Assembly: GCA_016801885.1 (NCBI GenBank)
Contig: CM028892.1
Span: forward strand, 5,650,114 to 5,714,113
Length of the DNA stretch: 64,000 nucleotides
Direction: 5' to 3'
From: Toxotes chatareus
Taxonomy: Eukaryota > Chordata > Actinopteri > Toxotidae
The notes beneath the pieces were generated by a model. The model made no database searches. It was not told the DNA's origin and saw only the letters and a program-made list of their open reading frames with translations. A program made the position numbers and the translations under genes. This document shows, piece by piece, positions 1 through 16,000 of this stretch (position 1 is its first letter; each line of letters starts with the position of its first letter).

Positions 1-89
1 TGAAATGTTTTTCTTCTCTTTCTGAGTCTAATTTCCACACTCAGGCATTATTTTTGCTCTTAACACTTTCCTCTTTCCCATCTCTGCAG

Positions 90-3231
<3,142 letters not shown>

Positions 3232-3313
3232 AGACCCGTCAGCCTGTCAGTCCAGTCAGCTCGCATCTTCTCCTCCACTCCCGTCTTTGCATGAATATTG
3301 TCTTGCTGCTCGG

Positions 3314-3319
3314 AATAAA
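3314..3319 (+). terminator. Proximal poly(A) signal AATAAA of atp1a1
   Basis: AATAAA lies 83 bases after the stop. An 11-base A run follows about 18 bases later, so cDNA reads ending here could also be internal priming. Use is uncertain. Confidence 0.5.
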
Positions 3320-3548
3320 ATTTTAACCTCTGTGAAAAAAAAAAATTGGAACGTGTTTTTATATTAGGGAATGCTTGATACTACTATTAGACAAATACTG
3401 AGATGGAACATGCTGATGATGCTGATGATGATGTTGATAAATGATAATGCTAATAATGACATGAACACTGAATATTGACATGACTATGCGTGCCTTGTTT
3501 CTGAAACAGGACCAATTTTATACATGTTTTTAACAGTTATAAACGTTC

Positions 3549-3554
3549 AATAAA
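3549..3554 (+). terminator. Distal poly(A) signal AATAAA of atp1a1
   Basis: AATAAA lies about 50 bases before a strong TG-rich tract (3600-3630), the normal arrangement for a vertebrate cleavage site. It is the more likely main end of the transcript. Confidence 0.65.
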
Positions 3555-5302
3555 AATGCGCTCGAGTCAGGTCCCACAAACGTTTCCTGTGCTCATTTGT
3601 CGTGTGTGTTTGTGTGTGCGTGTGTGTCCAGTAACTGAACAACCAAGGGCTCTCCTCAGCCAAAAAGCTCAACAACACTGGCTTTAAACAATCCTACACA
3701 AATACAGAGGATTATGGACCAATATCCTCACATTCATTTAGTTTTTTACTTGCACTTTTCCTTTAGTAACTCCACAGGAAAACCTCTCTACACTGAAAGA
3801 TACTCCCATCTAATGTTTAATAGTCTTGTTTGTGATTAACCCTCCTTTACAGGCCTCGGAGAAACAGCCTAATCTGACAAGAGGCCTGATAATGGGACAA
3901 ATTTCTTCAAAATAATATGACAACATACTGTGTAAACCCCTAATCTGTTTACGTGTTGTAATTTATCCGTTCAACAATTTATCCAGACGACAGAATTGTC
4001 AGTTTTTTACCTAAAAATCAGTCCCCTCTGGTAATGTTATAGTCTTTATCTACCTCTAACCTATAACAGCCAACATCAAACCCACGCTGCCAACTTGGTG
4101 AGGTCAAATAGTGGGTCAAACTGTGTGCAAGCTTTTTATCAGCAGAACAAGGGAAAGTCTTATCAGCCAGCTGCTTTCAGCTGAGTACTGCCAGCCGATA
4201 CGATATATGCTTACTGTACCACTGTATCAACTGCTCTGTAAGCTATGGAGCCCACATGGAATGAAGTCATGTCTGGACAAGAGCACTGTGATGTTTTAAT
4301 GAGACCACTCAAAAGGTGTTTCACAATTAATTACACTAAAATATTGTATTTGTGTAATTCTTGCAAAAAGAAAATCATTTTCCTCATTTTCATACCTGTG
4401 GAAAACAGATTCATTTGACATTTTTAAGAGATTCAGTGGGATTTGGTGTGCACTGTGTTCATATTAGCAATGTTAATGATTTATTATTTTTAATCTGAAA
4501 ATGACCATGTGAACTTTGATTCATTTTTGCTTGAGAATATTATTAAACCACATATAGATATTATTTAACTGAATACAAAAACATGCACGAATTGACACCC
4601 AGAGTTTCTCCTTTGTCCACACACTGTCTGCAGTTTCTTTGGTTCAAACCACTGAGGAAATAAAACATTTCCTCTGTTGCATTTTTTTTTTATTTTGCTT
4701 GGCTCTGTCATGCCTGACACCAAGCTAACCAGGGCTTGAAAACAGAAGTAAACATGGAGTCATTAGAAGCTTGAATATTGGTTATTGTATAAAGTCATCG
4801 TGCCAGGTCATATAGACAGATAGATGATTTCTAAATTCACATGAACTTTGCATAAGCAGCCCTGTTCTCAATTGTTTAAGGCTATGGTGCATCGTGGGTG
4901 TTTTAGTTCACCCAGAGGGACTGCAAAGCTAAATCCAATATCCATTATGCTCAAAGCTGGGAGTTTCAAGCAACTGCTGTATGTGGTCTGCCCTCCCACT
5001 TTTGGAAACTCCCACGCGCTGCCTGGTGAGTCTTCACACACACACTCACAAGAGGAGACTATTAAGACTTTAAGAAACTGAAGGCAAAACTCTGCAGCTC
5101 AGCATGTTGATGCACAGGTAAAAACAGAGAGAGAAGGAGATTCAACATAAATCTGACAATGTGACAGTTCCATCTCTGTGCTGGGGACAAACAACAACCA
5201 TGAGATGAACGCTAATCACAAGCCAGCTGTAAAAAATAAATGATATGTTGCTAATATCAGGGGCTAAGAAATTTAATTAGTACCCATAAAAACATCTGGA
5301 AA

Positions 5303-5326
5303 GTCACGTGGCTTGTTGCTCCGCCC
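5303..5326. promoter_or_regulatory. E-box CACGTG next to a GC box
   Basis: The palindrome CACGTG (5305-5310), in the context GTCACGTGGC, is followed 11 bases later by CCGCCCC. bHLH-zipper factors (USF, MYC, MITF/TFEB) and Sp factors bind such cores. No gene start is visible nearby, so function is unproven. Confidence 0.3.
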
Positions 5327-7239
5327 CCCTCAGGGAGGAGCGGATGGTTCAGTCCTCAGGTGTGGCTAACGATGCTACCTGAGCAGTACCATGCGGTGAG
5401 GTGATGTTTTCACCTGAACCAGAGTGAAAGAAGGTGGAAAGTAATGAAATGAAATTAAGAAAAGATAAAAGGTGAGCTCGTCAATGCTTTAAGACTGTTT
5501 TGATCCCATACGGACTAAGACCTGCCAAGCTGTGTGGTAGATAAGATAGCTACAAGCTATACGCTAACAATGATTTAACTGACCTCTCTCAGCGCAGACG
5601 CTGACTGGTTCAGGGGTGGAGGATGAATTCAAAGCCTTTACCTCGCAAAATAAGGAAATTCACCCTCTAAAATTACACAAACACAAATGAAAATAAACTG
5701 AAAATGTGACTGAAGTAGAAGCGTATAAGCTACATGAGCAAAATATTCTTCAAAGAGCACTTGTTTTACGTTTTACTTGTTTGTTTTCTAAGTGCATCAT
5801 ATTTTGCATGTAGAAGTACAGCATTGTCCTCTGATGTTTGGTGGATGAGTTGATGTAAAGTGCAGGTCCCTCAGAAAACTAACGCTGACATCTAAGAAGC
5901 TGGTCAGGTGAAGAATTAGATGTTTGTGTTTACATACATATATAGATATAGATATATATATTTTACCAAAGTGTCATGTAAGATTTTTATATAACCTTAA
6001 GACAAAAATGTGACATTATGTACATCACCCTCATGTTACAGAGACAGAGTGAAGCTGCAGGTTCGTGCCGTGTGATGATGATGATGAAGACATAACACAA
6101 GGTGAGCTCAGATAAGATGGCAGAGGCTGCTTACATTCATTTCAAACAGTCAGAGTGTTAGTGGGGAATAAAAGTGAAGCTGTGGGAAGTTGTGTCTTTA
6201 GACTGGCCATGAAAAAATTTACTGCAATGAGATTGTGTGGAGTGGGAGTGTACTGGATTGTCATATTGTTGTTGTTGATTTGTTTTTGAATATACAGAAG
6301 AAATACAATAATTTCTAATGACTTATCTTCCTTATGAATTTTACCTTGTCAATACAGGATAAGCACAGAAGTGAGTAATGTGATAATGAATGAATAGTGA
6401 CATAATGTTAACGATGAGTACACAATTTACTTTTAAAAGTTAAAAAGAAAAACTCCCAATACTTATTATTGATTCCAAATTTTTCTTCTTTTACAAATAT
6501 AAAATGCATCATTTCTGTGTCCAACAAAGCTGCAGACCAAATCACTGTGGATTAGTGACAGTGAGGAGGACAGAACAGACAAGGTAGGTCTGTTAATGTT
6601 TCATACTCACAGACAATTCAGTGGATTAAAACACGTAAAAGAAAAACAGCAGAAAACGTTGAAATGGAAATGAAGATTTTAACATTAGAAATAAAAATTC
6701 CCAAAATGAGGATAAAGGAGAGTGTGTCTCTCCGACTTTGTGGACATTTTCGACGCAGAATCATAATTGGAAAACAACCATGTATCGACACCTGACTCTC
6801 ATCCCAGTGAAATGTCTTCATATAGCATGAGGCCTCGTGTCCTGGGAGCTCATTAAATGAAAAATCTCTGGATGTATTTGATGTTGATCTACGTGTGACG
6901 CTTTCAGGATTTCTCCATATGTGTTGCAGCCCAGCAACACAGATGGCCACTTTTTTGGTAAAAGCATAGTTGTATTTTGTTCCTACAGACCCAGGAATTT
7001 AAACATCTGTGCCCTCATTCCACCTGCAGAGAGTCTCATCATGTTATGTAAAAAATTTTTTCTAATGAACACTCAAAATGCATCAAAGCCTTAAAATCTG
7101 CTTGATCTAAAGATTTACTATATGTTCAAATAAAGATGGACACGTCTTCCTGTGGAAAGGACACATACATCTTTTAAATATAAACGCATACACACTCTGG
7201 ATCACACAAAGGGACAGGGACAGGGACAGACTGTGAGGC

Positions 7240-7500
7240 TCCACAGTGTGTTGTGTGCGTTTCTGCGTCAGCGAACACTTAACCTCTGTCAAGATATCGC
7301 ACGTCTCCCGACTGACCCCAGTGACAGCTCGGGCGCTCTGATCTTTAGTGTGCGTTTGTGTATGTGTGCGCGTGGACCCGTTTCTCTGCAGAGCATTCGT
7401 TTGCGTGCTGACAGCGCGATGTTAGCTCAGCTCATGTCTCTCCTCTCGGTCTCTGAGGATGTGCTTCGTTCACAGAGGGTTAGTTTGTGGTGACACTTGT
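7240..7500. other. CpG-richer patch in otherwise AT-rich intergenic DNA
   Basis: This segment has many CG dinucleotides and few simple repeats compared with its surroundings. A 113-codon open frame on the + strand crosses it but resembles no known protein. It could be a regulatory element or the start of a non-coding transcript. I cannot decide from sequence alone. Confidence 0.25.
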
Positions 7501-9009
7501 CGTTTAAACTGGTGAAGAAGCAACTTACTGAGAGAGGGAGTTTGACAGAGACACGGAAAAAGATAAGGGCGTAGCCTGCAAGTGTTTCGTCTCTCTCTGT
7601 GTTGGTAGAGCGGACAGTTGGTCATTGTCTCATCTGTCCCGTGCACACACACAACGACTTGAAGACCATCTATCAAGGTGGTGCACATACATGCCAGTGC
7701 ACATTCCTGGTAAATGACTTTGTAAAGTGAATGACAAGTTGCTGATGTTCACTTTCCAAATAAAATAATTGCCGCTGTGATAACTTCACACGGTTGCAAA
7801 ATCCTGTGTGTATTACAAACCATTGTGCTGTATTTTCAAGTGTGACAAGCCTTTGAACACAATCTGTTGCTCCAGCTGCACTTTGTGGTTCGTACTTAAT
7901 TGTCTCATCAGATCCTTAAACAGCACGCCCCCGTCATACAGCCCCCGCGTTGTTTTACAGCAGCGCAGGTTTCAAGTCTGGGTGCCACATTTTGCTGTAC
8001 ACATGTGCGCACAACCTGAGGCGTGTTTTTACAGTCAAAGTCTCCATTTTACACCCGTAGCTACAGTGATTGTGTACTGGACTGATAAATTCAGGTGACC
8101 TACTCTCAGTGCTGAGCCTGAATGCATCCTGTTCAGACACAGACAGAGGACTGAAGCTGCTGCTGCTCTGCTAAAGCGTCGCTTTCACTGTGAAGGCTGT
8201 GTAGACATTTTGTTAGCATACACCATTGTGAGTGACAGCAAGGTGATCATGTCTCACTGTCAAGTGGATTATAATACAGTAGATTAGCGTATCACTGAGT
8301 TGCATCGTGCGAAGTATCAGGATTTTGAGCCTGACGTTCTCCTGCCTCAGGAAGTGCTTTTTTTTTTTTTTTTAATTTCTGCACCATTTCACGGTGGTTG
8401 ATTGCCCTGTGCTATCGGCAGTGAGGCCTTTTGATGGCGAGTCATGTGGTTGGTTAGTATTTTCAGGAAGGCTGCGTGTTTTTGTACATGGATGGATCAT
8501 CCTGTCTCTCTCTCCGTTGTGTAATATTTTAGTACAGACATAATCATATAAAGAGGAAACATATCCCGGCTGAGCTCTGAGGTGTGATATCATTGAACCG
8601 GCAGATTGTGTCAGTTTTTGGATCAGTTAGTGCTGATAATACACCAAGAACACATACTGTACTTACTTTGCTTGAGAAATTAAAATATAAACAGTTTGAA
8701 TGGTTCCTCTGAAAGGTAACACTGAATATCTGTGTTTGACAGGGACACGGAGCGCTCTGTGTTTAGTTTTGCCTCGGCCCTGTCCCTGGCTCAGGGCTGA
8801 TAGCTGAGGTTTTAATATCTACACAGAACAAAATGTGACTCTTCCTTTGAACGGAGTGTAACAGCAGGCCTCCAGTCCTGGAGCCGGATGGTGCTGCATC
8901 ATGTCACAGATTTCTTCCTGAAACTTTTTGTGACACAGACCATGGTTTTTATTTTTAGACTGTAATGATCCATTTGTTCTGTCATGTAAGTGAAAACGTT
9001 TTACTGGTC

Positions 9010-9100
9010 GAAATTAGAGCTACAATTATTGTTTATTTTCAATACTGATTAATCTCCAGGTTATTTTGTAAATTATAGACAATAATCACCTGAGTTTTAT
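9010..9100 (+). repeat. Worn copy of teleost 'GCTGCAACTAATGATTATT' MITE-like repeat
   Basis: The text runs from AGAGCTACAATTATTGTTTA through ATACTGATTAATCT to TTGTAAATTATAG. It follows the typical start of a small non-autonomous DNA element common in percomorph fish, whose ends read AGGGCTGCAACTAACGATTA. Identity is low and the end is uncertain. Family recognition is from memory. Confidence 0.5.
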
Positions 9101-10719
9101 CTGGCTTTTCAGGATCAGTGTTTTACAGCTGATCATATGACATTTTAAAACAAAGAAACCTTAAAGAATCAACTCTGAAGAAGCTGATTAAAATTCAGTT
9201 GAGCATAACATCCATTGCCTCTTGTTTTAGTACATCAGATCTTTTATTACCATCATTTATGCCGCACATGTCCACAAATCCCCAGATAAAGCTGAAGCAT
9301 TATCTTTAAAACCTCTGTATTTCAGAAGGGGGCCACCTGTGGATATCCACAATATATATATATAAAAAAAAAGGAAAACCTCTACTGAGGGGAGCTTCAC
9401 AAAATGATTGTTATAATAATCCTATTTCCAGTGGGCCTGTTTATTCTCTTATTCAGCCTGCTAGCAGTCGAGGGAAGTCCTCTGCACACTGGAAATGCTC
9501 TAATATACTGATGGTACAGCTTTGGAGGAAACATTGACAAAGCCATAAAGCAGTAAACTGCTCAGTGGAGTTAGCTGAGGTGGCAGCTGCCTGTTCCACT
9601 TCAAGCATCAACGAAGCAGATGACAGCAGCCAGAAATTAAACCGTGTAAATGCCTTTTGGTATCTCTATCCCAAAGAAACCTCTGATCCACATATTACTT
9701 TGTTTTTCAAGCTATTGCTCACAGTTGACTTTGAGTTTTATGTGTGGAACATGTTAAATGACTCCTCCTCTGGTCAGGTCCTGGAAAGTGAACCTACCTG
9801 AGATGGTCAGGGACACAATTGCCAGGTTATATGAAGCACGAATGGACACGAGCCAAAAGAAATAGGACGATAAATAGACTTTTATGAGTTTATGGGTCTC
9901 ATTCTCGTTCCAGCTACAGGCAGAGCCTTGTAACGGCTGCTGCCCACCATTTCTAAAAGGACGCAATGAGCCAGAAAATTTGTCCAAGAGCAAAGACGAA
10001 GCCACTTGTCTCTGTGTTAGACTGTTGTATGACATTGTGTGTGTGTGTGTCTGTATTTTGGAGTGGATAGGTTTTTGTGTTGTTGGTCTGTTCAGTTCTC
10101 CTGAGGGCCAAACCAAGTCGCAGAAATGTTTTCCCTTCTTCCATCCTCTTGCACTCCTTCTTCCCTCCATCTACAGTGCTCTCAATCTCTCTCTTTCTCT
10201 CTCTTAGTAAGAGGCAGGAGGCAGCCCTCAGGCAGAAGTTATTTCTCAGACAACTGCAGCTGCCTACTCTCAGTGCAGCACACACAAACTCACACACAAT
10301 CGTACATGCTGGAACTTCACAGATGAATAAACCATGTCACCGCTGCAGAAATAATAACCGGAACTGCAGTAGCACGAAAAAATCTCTCTAATGATGAAAT
10401 TGTCGGCTGCAGGAGTGTAACAACATGGAGTTTAGGGCTGAATTAGAGCACACTGAAAATGCAGAGATCTGCTTGGACAATCCAGGGCCTTCCCAGATGA
10501 GACTAGCTCGCTTGCATTGCTTGGCATTTCTCTATATTCCTGCTAATGTTATCACATTTTTAACTCTCAGCGTTTTGCTGTAAGTGTTCACCCTACATGC
10601 TGCTGCAGTAAAGTGTTACTGAATATATACATTTATGACAATAATTTTCTGATATGACAATCATGAATCTGTTGTTTTTAAATTGGTGTGGTTTACAAAC
10701 CAATTGCTTTGCTAATCTC

Positions 10720-11010
10720 TGCGTTTGCTGTCTGACAGGGACATGATTTATACAGATGTAAACCCACTTGCCTAAAAACTCCTGAGACGAGGCTTGTGCA
10801 CTGTCAGAGCAGCTACAAAAGCCTGAAATTTAATTGGACCTGTTTCAACGTGTGGAGTTTGTCTTTACAGCACAGTGAGCGCTAATTAATTAGACTTTTC
10901 TGCAAGGACAGAAACACAAATGGAGCTCAAAATGTCTCTCTGAAGACTTCAAGCTATTAATATTTGCTGTTTAATATTATTGAGCAGCCCTGCTGCAGGT
11001 GAACTTCAGA
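10720..11010. promoter_or_regulatory. Candidate conserved non-coding element with doubled homeodomain core
   Basis: The stretch is free of simple repeats and has long AT-rich words. TAATTAATTA at 10883-10892 contains two overlapping TAATTA homeodomain cores, and TTAATATTTGC and TTTAATATTATTG follow. This texture is typical of conserved elements near developmental regulators. The neighbouring prox gene makes that plausible, but no alignment was possible. Confidence 0.35.
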
Positions 11011-12653
11011 TATATCTAAATAAGGGGTCGCATCCAGGAATATTTTATATCTGCACTGGGTCTATTAGGGCATACTAAGCCTTCATGATTATGTGCTGGC
11101 ACTGTTTAACTCTGGTTAACTTACTTTTTTTAATTTCGTAAATTTTATCAGTCAAGTTCTGTTCTGTTCTGTTGTCACTTCAGTTTTCTAGTGTAATTTC
11201 AACACACAATCCATCCCAGCCCATGAAAAACAGTGTTCCATTATAGAAGCTGAAGAGGAGTAGACTACACCCAACAGGAAAATAATAGCATGATAACAAA
11301 TAAAAAGATGTTAACTGTGATCTGTCACAGATCCTAAAAATAGATGAACAGGTGTGCGTTTAAATTACAAACGTTCCAGGCAAAAAAAAAAAGGGCAAAT
11401 CTGTGTTTAGCTGAGATGAAGGGAGTGACGGAGGAAAAGAGTGAAGTGGATGAAAGATAAAAAAGGAAAAGCGTTTGTGTTTGTGTGTGTAGCATGTTGT
11501 GCAAACCCATGGGGGAAATTGAGGCTGGGTGGTTTGATTAGATTAAAGCTAGCTTAGATCTACAGACTGTTAATTACCTGACCCAGTATGTGTGTGTGTA
11601 TGTGAGTTTCTAGTGGGTGTGCGATGTGTGTGTGCGCGCCCTTGTGTTTGTGCTGCTGCAGGGCTGAACAGAATTACTGAGTCCTGAGTGGGGGGAGCAT
11701 CTGGTTTAAGGAGGATGGGCGATTATCGCAGCATGCAAATGATAAGCATGCGTGTTATGTGCATCTGTGTGGTTTTTGTGTAACTGTGTGTCCTTGCGGC
11801 ATGAACATAATAATAGGACGAACACTTTTCCCTCAAAGGGAAGTAAGGCACAGAATGTAGCCTTGGTGTATTCGCCTCGTTATTTACCTCGTGCTGATTT
11901 TGTTGTTTATTCTGGTCTTGAAACACCTTGTCACGTCTTTAAGTAGCAATCCTTGAGGGCCTCTTTCGGCCTCCATGCTGTTTTTTTTTTTTCTGAAAGA
12001 CAACTAGATACCAAATGAGTTAGCAACAGCAAATGTGAAAACATCCCTGAATGGTCTGTGTTACACAATGTTTTATTGATGTTGATATAAAATGCTAATC
12101 GTAAAAATGAGGCCCACCCATGAGAAGCAGATGAGATTTGCATAATTTCATGCTCTTTTTCTTCTGTCTGCTAAAAAACTTTACTTACTTTGAACTTCCA
12201 CACAAACCACAGTGAGTTCAAAAACAGAATGTCTCTGCTGGAGCCAATGAAAGACAGAGAGAAAAGACAGACAGAGGGGAGGACTGTTGGAGAGAGTGTT
12301 TAGTCAAAGTGTTGAATAGGTTTTCAGGAAGTAGTTTGTTCGTCTCCACTCTGCCAACGTCATCGTCTCTGGCTCGCACATTTTCCACTGCCTTGGCCAA
12401 GTAACTCTCTCTCTTCCTCTCTCACATGTACTCACAAACACACACACACAGATGCACTCAGCTGGGCACAGATATACAGGCCGCAGTAACACATGTGGAC
12501 AAACACGTCAGCAGACATGCAGGCTTTTTAAACCAGAAAACTGTGTCTGGCAAACTACCTCACTCTGTCCTCTCTTTAGCAAACAAATGCAGACACACAT
12601 GGACACACACAAAGCAACAAGCCTGCTCTTAGCTGCAAATGGAAGCTCTGTAG

Positions 12654-12656
<3 letters not shown>

Positions 12657-12728
<72 letters not shown>
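12657..12728. repeat. (TG)36 microsatellite
   Basis: This is 72 bases of uninterrupted TG, the longest pure dinucleotide run in the window. It is very likely polymorphic in length. Alternating purine-pyrimidine sequence of this length can adopt Z-DNA. Confidence 0.97.
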
Positions 12729-12729
<1 letters not shown>

Positions 12730-14814
12730 TGCTGGTGGCACCACAACAATGTGGTCATTATTGGACTTGACACAAAGCCAGAAGAAGAAGAGCAGGAAAA
12801 ACACAGAAACAGAACTCACAGAATATAAACAGCATCCCACTAATATGTCTGGGTATGTTAGGACATAATGAGTAATGGTCTATCAGTGTCATACAGTACG
12901 TAAATGTTCCTGTCTGACTGTTGTCTCCATAAATTGTGAAGTTGAGGGAATATCAGTGTAAGAAAGTGCTGTAAATTCATCTCATAATACCTGTAGTGAA
13001 TTGTACTTATGATCAGTTCTAAGTGGTGTATTTCTATGAAGGTGATAGGGTTCAGCCGCAACAGGAAACAGTTTGTCATCCTGGCTACACTCTCCTGCAC
13101 TTTCTCTCTTTCCCATTCTCTGTGGTCTTTGTACTTTGGGGTTCCCCTCAGTAATTACTATGCCTAGTGGCCCCAACAACAACAACAGCCCACTGTGGCT
13201 TCATGTCAAGGCAGGAAACTAACTTTTCTGCTCAGCGGCCTCGGTAGCAGGCTGAGACAAAGACAGCCTCTGTTTGATCAACAGTTTATTTCCCTGTGAG
13301 TATTTTGTTAATGTTTACTTAGTCAAATCTGGGATGAAGTGCGACTTGATGGCAGCTTCTATATTGTGATGATGGACATTTTCCCCGTAAACCACTGTCC
13401 TCAAGCGAAGCAGCCTCGCAGCTACTGAGCAGAATGTGGATGCAGTACTTTGTAGACTGGAGAGCTGTTTTCATTTAAAACTGATTAACAACCAAGTCTA
13501 GTTCTCCATAGTAATGAATGATATTTGAAAGAAAACATTTGCACAATAGAATATGCTCAGAGCTCCGTAGCACTGATTATACAACACCTTTGTGTCTTTC
13601 CAGGAACTCTGCAAGTGCTCTCCTGAAGGAATAAACCCAGTTACCATCAACCTACGTGGGTGAACTGATACTTAAGAAGCATTTCTAAATGTGGCTGAGG
13701 GGGCAAGATCCACTGTGCCAGTAAGTGATAACACATCATGCATCTCCAATTAGTCTCTTTTATATTGATTTTATACAAAATGTTTAAACTTTGGACTTTT
13801 CTGAGAGATTTCTCCATGACAGAGATTTATAAAACAAAGAGAAGAGAAAAAAAATACAATTTTCGAGGTCTATGAAAAGGTGGTTGGTGGATTTGTTAAT
13901 ACCACATAAATGATTTGGCTTCATCTCAGCAACTATCCACTATAAAGACAGTGCTAAGTAGTTAAACAGAATCAAATAAAGCCAAAATGTTATTTTAGGT
14001 CACCAGTGATGTACGTATTCATGTGTCCTCCACTTTGTTTTCAGTATTCTGTTTGCAGCTGTTGTGCAACTGGCTTTAGGGGTTAAGGTTTTGGAAAACC
14101 CTTCTCGTTCCTGGTAGTAGCCCGGTAAACTCGGTTAGAGGCCACCGGGGGATGGGAAAATAAGATTTAATGGCCATTTGAGCCTGGGTGAGCCCAGATG
14201 AAATAAGATTTGAGTGTCATTTCTTGATATCAACCCTGGGGCCAAAGCAGATAACAGATCAAAGATCACAAGTAACAGGAAACATAAATTCACTGAGAAG
14301 ATGATGGAGGGTAGAGAGCAGAGGGGGAGAAGGCTGGATGCTATTTGATGGTGCTGTGAGTGGAGGGTAGATAGCAGTAAGATTAGACTGTGGCTCGATG
14401 GGGATAAGTGAAGATGTATCTGTCAGAGAAAGTCCTGACCCATTTTCGACTTGCATCTTTTTCTCCGGTCTCTTTCATAATGCATCTTTGGATAGATTTC
14501 TTTCAGCGGTTTTTACTTGCAAAAAAAAAAAAAATCAAATGAATGGTGCTGTTTCACACATTTCACTCGCAAATTAGATTTACCTCAGCCAAGAAACATG
14601 TCAGAGGGATCCTGTAGAACATACAGTACTCAGCAGTCATCAGATGTGAGTGAAATCAAGTCTGTCATCTAAAAATCTTAAAATACTCAGCAAGACTTTG
14701 TCTGGTTTTAATCGATGGTTAGATGTCAGAGTACCCTGTGCTGTTATTAGCTGCTTCATCCAGAACTGAAAAAAAAAATAAAATTAAGGTCATAAATTTG
14801 TGAAAATTTCCTGT

Positions 14815-14890
14815 CAAAACTTCCTGGAACCAAAGGTGACTTCTTGAAATTGCTTTGATTTTTCTGACAGTTTGGTTTAATTGCTTACTC
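14815..14890 (+). repeat. Fragment of a teleost MITE-like repeat (inner part)
   Basis: CCAAAGGTGACTTCTTGAAA, then TTGCTTTGATTTTTCTGACAG, resembles the inner text of the common fish element (CCCAAGGTGACGTCTTCAAA, then TTGCTTGTTTTGTCTGACC). Neither terminus is present. Identification is from memory of the family. Confidence 0.4.
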
Positions 14891-15504
14891 ATTTCATCTC
14901 TAAAAGATATTACAGGTTATTTTGTTTGCATATAGCTGCTGCAGCCTTTATCTTCTCTACCAAAACCTTTATATTAACCATTTTTATCTGTCTAGAGTTC
15001 CCAGTTTAATGTTGAGCATCACCATTTAAACTGCTTAGTCAAGTTCTGAGACTCACATTAATCATCCATATTTATATTAGGAACACATATTAGAAATTAA
15101 TGCTAATCGTAATGATAGTGCATGCTTGTGTGGGTGTCAGTGGTGTTTGTTTACTATTTTACACATTGACAAAGAGAAGTAATAGATTTCCTTGTTTGTG
15201 TGCTCGGCCGGCTCTCCTGCTGTCATACACGCTCACGTGGTCCCGTTCGCCAGGTGCTGCAGGGTGCACATTAAATATGTGTATGCATGTGTGCACGTAT
15301 CATGATGGATGTGTGTTTATGAATAGAAAGAATTATCGCAGTGGATTTATAGGCCGCGCAGCCTTTGGCAAAACAAGCACCCAGGGGCCGCACACACCCA
15401 CACACCCCAGCCATGGCCAATTCTCCCATGTCCTGAAAGATGTGTGTGTGTGTGTGTGTTCATGGTTACGGGGGGAGGGGAGAGGTGATCACACCTTGGG
15501 ACTG

Positions 15505-15565
15505 ACACAAAAAAAGAGTAATTATTTTTGCTGTAATTATGAAATATTGCTGTACAGCCTGGGGA
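15505..15565. promoter_or_regulatory. AT-rich element, copy A of a related pair
   Basis: Bases 15521-15547 read ATTATTTTTG, then CTGTAATTATGAAATAT. They match the element 413 bases downstream in 24 of 27 positions, and a second block ending GGGGAGAG also aligns. The core TAATTATG is a homeodomain-type site. It is likely one half of an old local duplication and possibly regulatory. Confidence 0.4.
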
Positions 15566-15929
15566 GAGGATGGTGGGGGGTGGAGAGGAGAGAAACTGGA
15601 ACAGAATGGGAATCGAATGAAGTGACGTGAAGAGGAAACAAGGAGCAAAAGGCTAGAGAGGAAAAGAGGAAGTGAGGATAAAGAGACAGGTAAAGCCTCA
15701 CCTGGAGGCATAGTAAACATTCCTTTTGCTGCACGTCTGACATGAAGCTCCAGTACTTGGGACGAGCAAGAGAGGATTAGGGACGAGTCTTTTCAACCAA
15801 AACCAAGAGGTGTCGCTTCAGATATGTCCAGAAAGAAGCAATTTAAAAAAATCTTCTTTCTTTTCAGACGGTTTCGCTCTGTGAGAGCTTCATTAAAATC
15901 TGAGAGCAGAACAGATAGCAGAGGAGACA

Positions 15930-16000
15930 AGGCATTATTTTTGTCTTAATTATGAAATATAGGCTCATTAATTGTTATATAGCTTCAGGAGAGAAAATTG
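15930..16000. promoter_or_regulatory. AT-rich element, copy B of a related pair
   Basis: Bases 15934-15960 read ATTATTTTTG, then TCTTAATTATGAAATAT, matching copy A. Copy B has about a dozen extra bases holding a CATTAATTG homeodomain-type core. It then realigns with copy A over TATATAGCTTCAGGAGAG, 13 of 18 positions. Confidence 0.4.

Larger units (their letters stand above)
3232..3575 (+). other. atp1a1: atp1a1 3' untranslated region (end estimated)
   Basis: This is non-coding sequence after the stop codon. It contains a (GAT)n-like stretch around 3414-3440 and two poly(A) signals. The end is inferred from the distal signal plus about 20 bases. A GT-rich stretch at 3600-3630 fits a downstream processing element. 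Confidence 0.65.
3632..10400. other. Intergenic DNA after atp1a1; no gene seen
   Basis: I found no recognisable exon. The open frames are short and match no family I know. The block holds AT-rich sequence, short TG and AT microsatellites (for example around 5936-5960 and 9351-9361), an A-run at 9363-9372 and a T-run at 8359-8374. It also holds a CACGTG plus GC-box site at 5.3 kb and a CpG-richer patch at 7.25-7.5 kb, listed separately. Confidence 0.6.

Noticed and set aside
12452..12868. 138-codon frame with a long Cys-Val repeat, and the minus-strand Thr-His counterpart
   Set aside because: Both are translations of the (TG)36 microsatellite.
15100..15630. 176-codon plus-strand open frame
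   Set aside because: It runs through TG repeats and GA-rich DNA, has an implausible composition and overlaps the paired AT-rich elements.
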